A DNA stretch of 5,642 nucleotides from Deltaproteobacteria bacterium (GTDB taxonomy: Bacteria; Desulfobacterota; Desulfobulbia; Desulfobulbales; UBA5123), in the NCBI GenBank assembly GCA_021788685.1, contig JAJYKH010000202.1, forward strand, positions 1 to 5,642, in the 5' to 3' direction. This document shows, in pieces, positions 1 to 5,200 of the stretch (the stretch's first letter is position 1; each line of letters begins with the position of its first letter). The position numbers and the translations under genes were made by a program. The notes beneath the pieces were generated by a model, which saw nothing but the letters and a program-made list of their open reading frames with translations, was not told the DNA's origin and did no database searches.

Positions 1-265
1 CCGATCCAACGTGCGGCCCAAGGAGATGGCGGCCATGATGGACGCCGCCCGGGCGGGCGACTACGCCCGGGCCCGGGAGCTGCACTACCAGCTCTTCCCG
101 CTCATGACCGCCATGTTCCTCGACACCAACCCGGTGCCGGCCAAGACGGCCTTGGGGCTGATGGGCAAGATCGGCTCGGGCGCCGTCCGGCTGCCGCTCG
201 CCGGCATGAACGAAACCGCTCTTGGCAAGCTGAAGGCCGCCCTCACCGCCCAGGGGCTGATCTAA
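1..265 (+). CDS. dapA: 4-hydroxy-tetrahydrodipicolinate synthase, C-terminal part (5' end outside window)
   Basis: C-terminal 87 codons of a DapA-like protein; the first full codon begins at base 2 and the reading frame enters from outside the window, so the GTG at 11 is an internal valine and not a start. DapA condenses pyruvate with aspartate semialdehyde in the cytoplasm, the first step committed to DAP/lysine. What is visible is the family's C-terminal helical region: an SNVRPKEM segment, the helix with ARARELHYQLFPL, the NPVPAKTALGLMG motif, and a VRLPLAG segment followed by a final helix ending in GLI and TAA. The Schiff-base lysine and the tyrosine triad lie in the missing part and cannot be checked. 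Identity rests on this C-terminal pattern and on dapB and dapL immediately downstream. Other members of the DapA/NAL superfamily have similar tails, but the context makes DapA much the likeliest. Confidence 0.9.
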   Translation, partial: RSNVRPKEMAAMMDAARAGDYARARELHYQLFPLMTAMFLDTNPVPAKTALGLMGKIGSGAVRLPLAGMNETALGKLKAALTAQGLI

Positions 266-276
266 AGCTTTCAACG

Positions 277-297
277 ATCAGCCATCAGCGGTCAGCT
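277..297 (+). repeat. Left arm of inverted heptad repeat
   Basis: Three 7-base units (277-283, 284-290, 291-297), each fitting RTCAGCN, that is NGCTGAY on the minus strand. A degenerate fourth unit may precede it at 270-276. The 21 bases match the reverse complement of 382-402 at 19 of 21 positions, and the order of the variable first base of the units (A, C, G) is the same in both arms. That makes this an inverted copy rather than chance low complexity. It lies between dapA and dapB. Confidence 0.8.
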
Positions 298-304
298 TGA
301 GGCG

Positions 305-340
305 CCTTCGGGAAAGGGTCGCCTGCAAGAGGGCCGAAGG
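305..340 (+). other. Inner potential stem between the repeat arms
   Basis: CCTTCGG at 305-311 is exactly complementary to CCGAAGG at 334-340, giving a perfect 7-bp stem with a 22-base loop. It is nested inside the larger inverted repeat 277-297/382-402, so the intergenic RNA could fold into an outer long stem with this inner one. There is no U-run after it, so it does not look like an intrinsic terminator. A 7-bp match in GC-rich DNA is weak evidence alone; the nesting is what makes it worth recording. Confidence 0.4.
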
Positions 341-374
341 GCTCGTGGCTTTTGAATCGTAAGACATTTGCTTT

Positions 375-409
375 GGCTGTCAGCTGATCGCTGACGGCTG
401 ATAGCTCAG
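375..409 (+). repeat. Right arm of inverted heptad repeat, just upstream of the dapB RBS
   Basis: Five consecutive 7-base units (375-381, 382-388, 389-395, 396-402, 403-409). The central three fit NGCTGAY exactly and the outer two are degenerate. Bases 382-402 are an inverted copy of 277-297. In RNA the two arms could form 20 of 21 pairs, with one G-U pair (291/388) and one A-C mismatch (284/395). The arm ends directly before the dapB Shine-Dalgarno at 410-415, so a folded arm would sit against the ribosome landing site. Confidence 0.75.
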
Positions 410-415
410 AGGAGG
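410..415 (+). promoter_or_regulatory. Ribosome binding site of dapB
   Basis: AGGAGG at 410-415 with a 5-base spacer to the ATG at 421. This strong Shine-Dalgarno fixes the dapB start. It abuts the right arm of the inverted repeat. Confidence 0.85.
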
Positions 416-420
416 AGAAC

Positions 421-1233
421 ATGACCAGGGTGATCATCGCCGGCGCCGCCGGCCGCATGGGCCGGCGCATCGGCTACATGGTGCATTCCGCGGCCAATCT
501 GGAGCTGGCCGGCGGCTTCGAGCAGGCCGGCACCCCGGCCGTCGGCAAGGACATCGGGGAAATCGGGGGCTACGGGCCCACCGGGGTGAAGATCGCCGGC
601 AGCCTGGAGGAGATCATCGGCCAGACCGACGTCATCATCGATTTCACCTTCCACGCCGCCACCATGCAATTCGCCCGCACCGCCGCCAAGCACGGCAAGG
701 CGATGGTGATCGGCACCACGGGCCTCACCGCGGAGAATGTGGCCGAGCTGAAGCGGCTGGCCGAGGGGAGCTTCCCCTGCGTCCAGGCCCCCAACATGGC
801 GGTGGGGGTGAACGTCCTCTTCAAGGTGGCCAAGAAAGTGGCCTCCATTCTGGGCGACAATTACGACATCGAGATCGTCGAGGCCCATCACCGGATGAAG
901 AAGGACGCCCCCTCCGGCACCGCCCTCAAGCTCGGGGAGATGGTGGCCGAAGGGGTCAACCGCAACCTCGCGGAGGTGGGGGTCTACGCCCGCCACGGAC
1001 TGATCGGCGAGCGGACCGACAAGGAGATCGGCATCCAGACCATCCGCGCCGGGGACATCGTGGGCGAGCACACCGTCTACTTCGCCGGGGCCGGGGAGCG
1101 GCTGGAGATCACCCACCGGGCCCACAGCCGGGACAACTTCGCCAAGGGCGCGGCCCTGGCCGCCGCCTGGGTGGCCGGCAAGCCCAACGGCCTCTACACC
1201 ATGTTCGACGTCCTGGGGCTGCAGGACCTGTAA
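421..1233 (+). CDS. dapB: 4-hydroxy-tetrahydrodipicolinate reductase
   Basis: 270 residues, the usual DapB length. It reduces the DapA product to tetrahydrodipicolinate with NAD(P)H in the cytoplasm. The N-terminal Rossmann fold shows the dinucleotide loop GAAGRMG (residues 8-14), then DFT (74-76) and GTTG (98-101). The C-terminal catalytic domain carries EAHHRMKKDAPSGTA (154-168): H156 and K160 align with the catalytic His159 and Lys163 of the E. coli enzyme, and the DAPSGT loop binds substrate. At the position of the E. coli Glu38-Arg39 pair the protein has E34-Q35. The acidic residue is kept while the arginine that contacts the NADPH phosphate is lost, which hints at a preference for NADH (inference). 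The start is set by AGGAGG 5 bases upstream. It follows dapA after the repeat-bearing gap, and the next gene starts 7 bases after its stop. Confidence 0.97.
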   Translation: MTRVIIAGAAGRMGRRIGYMVHSAANLELAGGFEQAGTPAVGKDIGEIGGYGPTGVKIAGSLEEIIGQTDVIIDFTFHAATMQFARTAAKHGKAMVIGTTGLTAENVAELKRLAEGSFPCVQAPNMAVGVNVLFKVAKKVASILGDNYDIEIVEAHHRMKKDAPSGTALKLGEMVAEGVNRNLAEVGVYARHGLIGERTDKEIGIQTIRAGDIVGEHTVYFAGAGERLEITHRAHSRDNFAKGAALAAAWVAGKPNGLYTMFDVLGLQDL

Positions 1234-1240
1234 AGGCGAC

Positions 1241-1996
1241 GTGAAAATCGTCCGCTGCCAGAGCGAGCGAGGAGTCCGCTATGGGATCCTGGAAGGGGGA
1301 CGGGTCAGGGTCCTCGCCGGTGATCCCTTCGGAGCCCATCGGGTGGAAGGGGAGGTTGCCCTGGCGGCGGTCCGGCTTCTCGCCCCCTGCGAGCCCACCA
1401 AGATCGTGGCGGTGGGGATCAACTACCGGCCCCACGCCAAGGAGCTCGCCTTCGAGATCCCGGCGGAGCCGCTGATCTTCCTGAAACCGCCTTCGGCGGT
1501 GATCGGGCCCGGAGAGGCCATCGTCATCCCGGCCATGAGCCGGCAGGTGGATTACGAAGGGGAGCTGGGGGCGGTGATCGGCCGCCCCGCCAAGGACATT
1601 TCCGAAGGAGAGGCCTTGGCCTTCGTTCTGGGCTACACCTGCGTGAACGATGTCACCGCCCGGGACTTGCAGCGGAAAGACGTCCAGTTCACCCGTTCGA
1701 AAAGCTTCGACACCTTCGCGCCGCTAGGCCCCTGGATCGAGACCGGGCTCGACCCGGACCAGTTGACCGTCGAGACCAGGGTAAACGGCGAGCTCCGCCA
1801 GCGGGCGGGAACCCATGAGATGATCCGGTCCACCGCGGCCCTTATCAGCTTCGCCTCCCGGGTCATGACCCTCCTGCCCGGCGACGTCATCGCCACGGGC
1901 ACCCCGTCGGGCGTGGGGCCGCTGGCAACCGGAGACACCGTCAGCGTGACCATCAGCCGGATCGGAACTTTAACCAACAAGGTTGCATTGCCATGA
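1241..1996 (+). CDS. Fumarylacetoacetate hydrolase (FAH) family protein
   Basis: 251 residues starting at GTG 1241, 7 bases after dapB, with only a weak AAGG (1233-1236) as Shine-Dalgarno. It is a cytoplasmic metal-dependent FAH-fold enzyme with a short N-terminal arm and the catalytic domain from about residue 54. The family core is complete: NYRPHAKE with the H65/E68 dyad seen in FAHD1-type enzymes; metal ligands E106 and E108 in DYEGELG and D137 in NDVTARD; K154 in RSKSFDTFAP; and the C-terminal LLPGDVIATGTPSGVG segment (from about 211). Family members include acylpyruvases, oxaloacetate decarboxylases and 2-hydroxyhepta-2,4-dienedioate isomerases, and sequence alone does not say which this is. 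Its stop overlaps the dapL start by 4 bases (ATGA, 1993-1996). Being placed between dapB and dapL suggests a role on a 2-oxo acid or side product of that pathway, but this is inference. Confidence 0.92.
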   Translation: MKIVRCQSERGVRYGILEGGRVRVLAGDPFGAHRVEGEVALAAVRLLAPCEPTKIVAVGINYRPHAKELAFEIPAEPLIFLKPPSAVIGPGEAIVIPAMSRQVDYEGELGAVIGRPAKDISEGEALAFVLGYTCVNDVTARDLQRKDVQFTRSKSFDTFAPLGPWIETGLDPDQLTVETRVNGELRQRAGTHEMIRSTAALISFASRVMTLLPGDVIATGTPSGVGPLATGDTVSVTISRIGTLTNKVALP

Positions 1997-3162
1997 TCAC
2001 CATCGAAAAAGCAGACCGGCTGAAGCAGCTGCCGCCCTATCTCTTTGCCGAGCTGGACCGCAAGAAGGCGGAGGTAAAGGCCAAGGGCGTGGACGTCATC
2101 GACCTGGGGGTCGGCGACCCGGACCAGCCCACTCCGGACCACATCATCGACCGGATGGCGGCGGCCGCCCGCGAGCCGCGGTACCACCGCTATCCGAGCT
2201 ATTCCGGCCTCAACAGCTTCCGGGAGGCGGTGAGCCGCTGGTACGAGAGACGGGTGGGCATCACGCTCGACCCCCGGCAGGAGGTGGTCTCCCTCATCGG
2301 CTCGAAGGAGGGCATCGCCCACATCCCGCTCGCCTTCGTCAATCCCGGCGACGTGGTGCTGGTCCCCTCCCCGGCGTACCCGGTCTACAAAATCGCCACC
2401 CTTTTTGCCGGCGGCACGCCGTACGAAATGCCCCTGCTGGAAAAGAACGGCTTCCTCCCGGACCTCGCCGCCATTCCCGCGGCGATCCTGGCCAAAGCCA
2501 AGATGATGTTCCTCAACTACCCGAACAACCCCACGGCCGCGACCGCCACTCTCGACTTCTTCAAGGAAGTGATCGCCTTGGCCGAGAAGCACAATATCAT
2601 GGTCTGCCATGATTTCGCCTACTCGGAGATGACCTACGACGGCTACGAGGCGCCGAGCTTCCTCGAGATCCCCGGAGCGATGGCGGTGGGCATCGAGTTC
2701 CACTCCCTCTCCAAGACCTACAACATGACCGGCTGGCGCATCGGCTGGGCGGCCGGCAACAAGGAGATCGTGGGCGGCCTGGGCCAGATCAAGAGCAACA
2801 TCGATTCGGGGATCTTCGAGGCCATCCAGATCGCGGGCATCACCGCCATGGAGGATGACGCCGCGTGGCTCGCCCACATGCGCGGCATTTACACCGAACG
2901 GCGGAACGTCCTGGTGCAGGGGCTACGGGAGCTGGGGATCGACGCGCACAACCCCAAGGCGACCTTCTATGTGTGGGCCAAGGTGCCGGCGGGCTACACC
3001 TCCGCCGGGTTCGTCGCCCACCTGCTGGAAAAGACCGGGATTGTTGCTACTCCGGGCAACGGCTTCGGCGATCCCGGGGAGGGTTATTTCCGGATGGCGC
3101 TCACCGTTGCCCCGGAGCGGCTGCAGGAGGCCCTGGCCCGTATCAAGCAGGCCGGTTTCTGA
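1993..3162 (+). CDS. dapL: LL-diaminopimelate aminotransferase
   Basis: 389 residues, a class I/II fold-type I PLP aminotransferase. DapL converts tetrahydrodipicolinate plus glutamate to LL-DAP plus 2-oxoglutarate in one step, bypassing the DapD/DapC/DapE acyl route. N-terminal residues 1-45 contain LPPYLFAELDRKK and IDLGVGDPDQPTP, typical of the family. PLP residues are N179 in NYPNNPT (175-181), D207 in CHDFAYSE, Y210, and the Schiff-base K241 in SLSKTYNMTGWRIGW; R367 in YFRMAL should bind the substrate carboxylate. The length and the KTYNMTGWRIGW pattern resemble the shorter bacterial/archaeal DapL branch more than the plant one (inference). The ATG overlaps the previous stop by 4 bases, with only a weak AAGG 10 bases upstream, so translation is probably coupled. 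Position after dapA and dapB is the strongest argument against another aminotransferase specificity. Confidence 0.93.
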   Translation: MITIEKADRLKQLPPYLFAELDRKKAEVKAKGVDVIDLGVGDPDQPTPDHIIDRMAAAAREPRYHRYPSYSGLNSFREAVSRWYERRVGITLDPRQEVVSLIGSKEGIAHIPLAFVNPGDVVLVPSPAYPVYKIATLFAGGTPYEMPLLEKNGFLPDLAAIPAAILAKAKMMFLNYPNNPTAATATLDFFKEVIALAEKHNIMVCHDFAYSEMTYDGYEAPSFLEIPGAMAVGIEFHSLSKTYNMTGWRIGWAAGNKEIVGGLGQIKSNIDSGIFEAIQIAGITAMEDDAAWLAHMRGIYTERRNVLVQGLRELGIDAHNPKATFYVWAKVPAGYTSAGFVAHLLEKTGIVATPGNGFGDPGEGYFRMALTVAPERLQEALARIKQAGF

Positions 3163-3668
3163 TGCCCACGGCCTTCATTGGCCTGGGCTCCAACCTCGGC
3201 CCAGGGCAGGGCAACCTGCTCGCCGCTTGGCGGCGACTGCAAGAGCATCCGAAAATCCGGGGGGTGCGGCTCTCCAGCCCCTATGAAACAGCCCCGGTGG
3301 AAATGGCCTCGGCCAACTGGTTCACCAACGCAGTGGGGGAAATCGAAACCGATCTCACCCCCGAGGAGCTCCTGGAGACGATGCTGGCGATTGAACGGGA
3401 CATGGGGCGGGACCGGCGGCAGGGGCGGGACCGGATCATCGATCTCGATCTGCTCTTTTATGGCGAGCTGATCCGAGAAAGTCCTCAATGCCGGGTGCCT
3501 CACCCGGAAATCCCCTATCGGCTTTTCGTCCTGGCGCCCCTGGCGGAGATCGCCCCCGGCCTGCGGCACCCGCACACCGGTCTGACTCCGGCGGCGATGG
3601 TCGCTCGGCTCGATGCCGCCGGCCAGGGGATCCGCAAGGTTGACTGGGAGAGGGAAACTGACCGATGA
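3162..3668 (+). CDS. folK: 2-amino-4-hydroxy-6-hydroxymethyldihydropteridine diphosphokinase (HPPK)
   Basis: 168 residues, the normal HPPK length. It transfers pyrophosphate from ATP to 6-hydroxymethyl-dihydropterin in folate synthesis in the cytoplasm. The sequence begins with IGLGSNLG (residues 5-12), followed by the SSPYETAPV segment, WFTNAVGEIET, and RDRIIDLDLLFYG, in which D94 and D96 match the two magnesium-binding aspartates and R91 the conserved arginine (D95, D97 and R92 in E. coli). VPHPEIPYRLFVLAPLAEIAP-type sequence closes the core. I chose the ATG at 3162, which shares one base with the dapL TGA: the frame is open further upstream (to 2865), but that part lies inside dapL and has no HPPK character. 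The last four bases overlap the next gene (ATGA, 3665-3668). Confidence 0.95.
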   Translation: MPTAFIGLGSNLGPGQGNLLAAWRRLQEHPKIRGVRLSSPYETAPVEMASANWFTNAVGEIETDLTPEELLETMLAIERDMGRDRRQGRDRIIDLDLLFYGELIRESPQCRVPHPEIPYRLFVLAPLAEIAPGLRHPHTGLTPAAMVARLDAAGQGIRKVDWERETDR

Positions 3669-3916
3669 GCCGGCTGCTGATTCTGTTCGGTTTGCTGTAC
3701 CTCCTGTACCGGAAAGCCCGGGGGGGCAGCCCGGGACGCACCCAATCGGAGCAGGAGGCCGGTTCCGTCAAGCACGACATTCTGATCGAAGACCCTGTCT
3801 GCCACACGTACGTTCCGAAAAGCCAAGCGGTTTCCCTGGACCGGGGCGACAAAATCTATTATTTCTGCAGCAGAAAGTGTCGCGATGCATTCTGCCGCAA
3901 GGAGGAGCAGCCATGA
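3665..3916 (+). CDS. Small membrane-anchored YHS/TRASH-like four-cysteine protein
   Basis: 83 residues, start ATG overlapping the folK stop by 4 bases, with a purine-rich GGAGAGGG (3647-3654) upstream. Residues 4-15 are a short hydrophobic stretch (LLILFGLLYLLY) followed by RKAR, predicting one membrane anchor with the rest in the cytoplasm by the positive-inside rule. A polar linker (about 20-38) leads to a small domain: DPVC (C46) with H47, then YYFCSRKCRDAFC (C68, C72, C77). DPVC followed by YYFCSxxC is the signature of YHS/TRASH metal-binding domains, so zinc or another thiophilic metal is likely. The partner and role are unknown; it also resembles small PP0621-type proteins. A run of seven G (3720-3726) encodes part of the linker. 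It is translationally coupled at both ends, to folK and to the transaldolase gene. Confidence 0.85.
   Translation: MSRLLILFGLLYLLYRKARGGSPGRTQSEQEAGSVKHDILIEDPVCHTYVPKSQAVSLDRGDKIYYFCSRKCRDAFCRKEEQP
3899..3905 (+). promoter_or_regulatory. Strong ribosome binding site of the transaldolase gene
   Basis: AAGGAGG at 3899-3905, 7 bases before the ATG at 3913, is the longest anti-SD match I see in the window. It lies inside the last codons of the upstream small gene. It supports the start at 3913 over the open frame extending back to 3613, and suggests high translation of the transaldolase. Confidence 0.85.
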
Positions 3917-4560
3917 AGTTTTTCATCGACACCGCCAACCTCGACGAAATCCGCCAGGCCGTGGATATGGGAATGGTGGATGGCGTCACCACCAATCCCT
4001 CCCTGGTGGCCAGGGAAAAGATGCCGTTCGAGAAGCTCATCACCGAGATCTGCAAGCTGGTGGACGGACCAGTGAGTGCCGAGGTGGTCAGCCTGGAGGC
4101 GGGGGCGATGGTGGCCGAGGGCCGGAAACTGGCGGCCATCCACGAGAATATTGTCATCAAGGTGCCCATGACCACCGACGGCCTGAAGGCCACCAAGATG
4201 TTTGCCGACGAAGGGATCAAGACCAACGTCACCCTGGTGTTTTCCCCGGCGCAGGCCCTCCTCGCCGCCAAGGCCGGGGCCACCTTCGTCAGTCCCTTCG
4301 TGGGCCGGCTGGACGACATCGCCCAAAACGGCATGGAGCTGATTGACCAGATCATGAATATTTATGATAATTACGGCTATGCCTCGGAGGTGATCGTCGC
4401 CAGCATCCGCCACCCCATGCACGTCATCGAGGCGGCGCTTGCCGGGGCCCACATAGCCACCATTCCGTTCAAGGTCATTGGCCAGCTTGCCAAGCACCCG
4501 CTCACCGACATCGGGATCGAGAAGTTCCTGAGCGACTGGCAGAAGAGGGCCCAGGCCTAA
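3913..4560 (+). CDS. tal: Transaldolase, small TalC/MipB (FSA-like) subfamily
   Basis: 215 residues, the length of the short transaldolase/fructose-6-phosphate aldolase subfamily. It is a TIM-barrel class I aldolase that moves dihydroxyacetone units between sugar phosphates in the non-oxidative pentose phosphate pathway. Visible motifs are FIDTAN (D6), VTTNPSL (N28), the Schiff-base K83 in IVIKVPMT, T107 in NVTLVFSPAQA, and SPFVGRLDD (127-135). With a constant offset of two these match D6/N28/K85/T109 of E. coli FsaA. E57 and F129 stand where FsaA has Gln59 and Tyr131. Glu and Phe at these positions are the transaldolase type, so transaldolase activity is more likely than fructose-6-phosphate aldolase activity. 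The start is set by AAGGAGG and overlaps the previous gene by 4 bases; 10 bases separate the stop from the next gene. Confidence 0.95.
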   Translation: MKFFIDTANLDEIRQAVDMGMVDGVTTNPSLVAREKMPFEKLITEICKLVDGPVSAEVVSLEAGAMVAEGRKLAAIHENIVIKVPMTTDGLKATKMFADEGIKTNVTLVFSPAQALLAAKAGATFVSPFVGRLDDIAQNGMELIDQIMNIYDNYGYASEVIVASIRHPMHVIEAALAGAHIATIPFKVIGQLAKHPLTDIGIEKFLSDWQKRAQA

Positions 4561-4570
4561 AAGAGGTCGC

Positions 4571-5197
4571 ATGCGCGGATTTGCCGCCCCCAAACCGCTC
4601 TCCTTGCTGCTGATCGCCATCCTGTGGCTGCTGCCGGCCACGGCCATGGCCACCATTTACGCCTTCAAGGATGCGAACGGGGTGCTGCATCTCACCAATG
4701 TTCCCATCGACAGCCGCTACAAGCCACTGTCGGCGCTGCCTCCCCTGAGGCCGCAGCGGGCGTTCACGGCCGCCGATTACGAAATTCACATCCGGGAGGC
4801 TGCCAGCCTTTTCCAGATCGATCCCCTGCTGATCACCGCAGTGATCCGGGCTGAATCCTGTTTCAACTGCATGGCCGTCTCCAGCAAGGGTGCCCAGGGG
4901 CTCATGCAGCTCATGCCGGAAACCGCCCGCGACATGAATGTGCGCGATCCGTTCGATCCGGCGGAGAACATCCTGGGGGGCACCCGTTACCTCCGCAAGA
5001 TGCTCGACCTGTTCGGGGGCGATCTCAGGCTGGCGCTGGCCGCATACAACGCGGGCCCGGAACGGGTGCGCCTCCTGGGGCAGATCCCGCCCATCCCGGA
5101 GACCCAGGAGTACGTCCAGCGGGTTTTGGACCACTACCGGCACTTCCAGGCCGCAGCCTCGGCCGGCAAGAGCTGGGCCAACCTCGCGTACGATTGA
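4571..5197 (+). CDS. Exported lytic transglycosylase (SLT domain) with N-terminal DUF4124-like segment
   Basis: 208 residues. A signal peptide (about 1-27: basic MRGFAAPK, hydrophobic SLLLIAILWLLP, likely cleavage after ATAMA) sends it out of the cytoplasm. Residues 28-45, IYAFKDANGVLHLTNVP, fit the short DUF4124 element often found before SLT domains. The Slt/MltC-type catalytic domain spans about 70-195: VIRAES with catalytic E95, AVSSKGAQGLMQLMPETA (102-119), the DPAENILGGTRYL segment (129-141), LALAAYNAGP (154-163) and the closing YVQRVLDHYR (181-190). Such enzymes cut the MurNAc-GlcNAc bond with 1,6-anhydro product. C97 and C100 form a CxxC directly after the catalytic glutamate, where many relatives have glycine or proline. 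The start is ATG 4571 with AGAGGT (4562-4567) closely upstream; no alternative gives a better signal peptide. Confidence 0.94.
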   Translation: MRGFAAPKPLSLLLIAILWLLPATAMATIYAFKDANGVLHLTNVPIDSRYKPLSALPPLRPQRAFTAADYEIHIREAASLFQIDPLLITAVIRAESCFNCMAVSSKGAQGLMQLMPETARDMNVRDPFDPAENILGGTRYLRKMLDLFGGDLRLALAAYNAGPERVRLLGQIPPIPETQEYVQRVLDHYRHFQAAASAGKSWANLAYD

Positions 5198-5200
5198 GCC

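Noticed and set aside
341..400. Possible sigma-70 promoter (TTGAAT at 352-357) before dapB
   Set aside because: No acceptable -10 hexamer lies 16-18 bases downstream; the region there is the repeat arm. A promoter in the gap is possible but not supported.
266..402. Intrinsic terminator after dapA
   Set aside because: The stems present are not followed by a U-run, and the large loop is unlike a factor-independent terminator.
406..1125. Minus-strand open frame of 239 codons over dapB
   Set aside because: Shadow of dapB, with repetitive G/H/D/L composition and no domain.
1633..2877. Long minus-strand open frame of 414 codons
   Set aside because: It lies antisense to the FAH-family gene and dapL, has low-complexity composition rich in G, D, H, V and R, and shows no recognisable domain. 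It is a shadow expected in GC-rich coding DNA.
2865..3161. Upstream extension of the folK frame
   Set aside because: It is inside dapL, and the HPPK family begins at IGLGSNLG right after the ATG at 3162, so the extension is non-coding in this frame.
3720..3726. Run of seven G in the small YHS-like gene as a phase-variable tract
   Set aside because: Short for a slippage switch and common by chance in DNA of this composition; the gene is intact and not of a surface-antigen type.
3613..3912. Upstream extension of the transaldolase frame
   Set aside because: The family starts at MKFFIDTAN, and AAGGAGG sits 7 bases before that ATG; the extension covers folK and the small YHS-like gene in another frame.
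4859..4870. CxxC of the transglycosylase as a heme c site
   Set aside because: The residue after the second cysteine is methionine, not histidine, so it is not a CxxCH heme motif.
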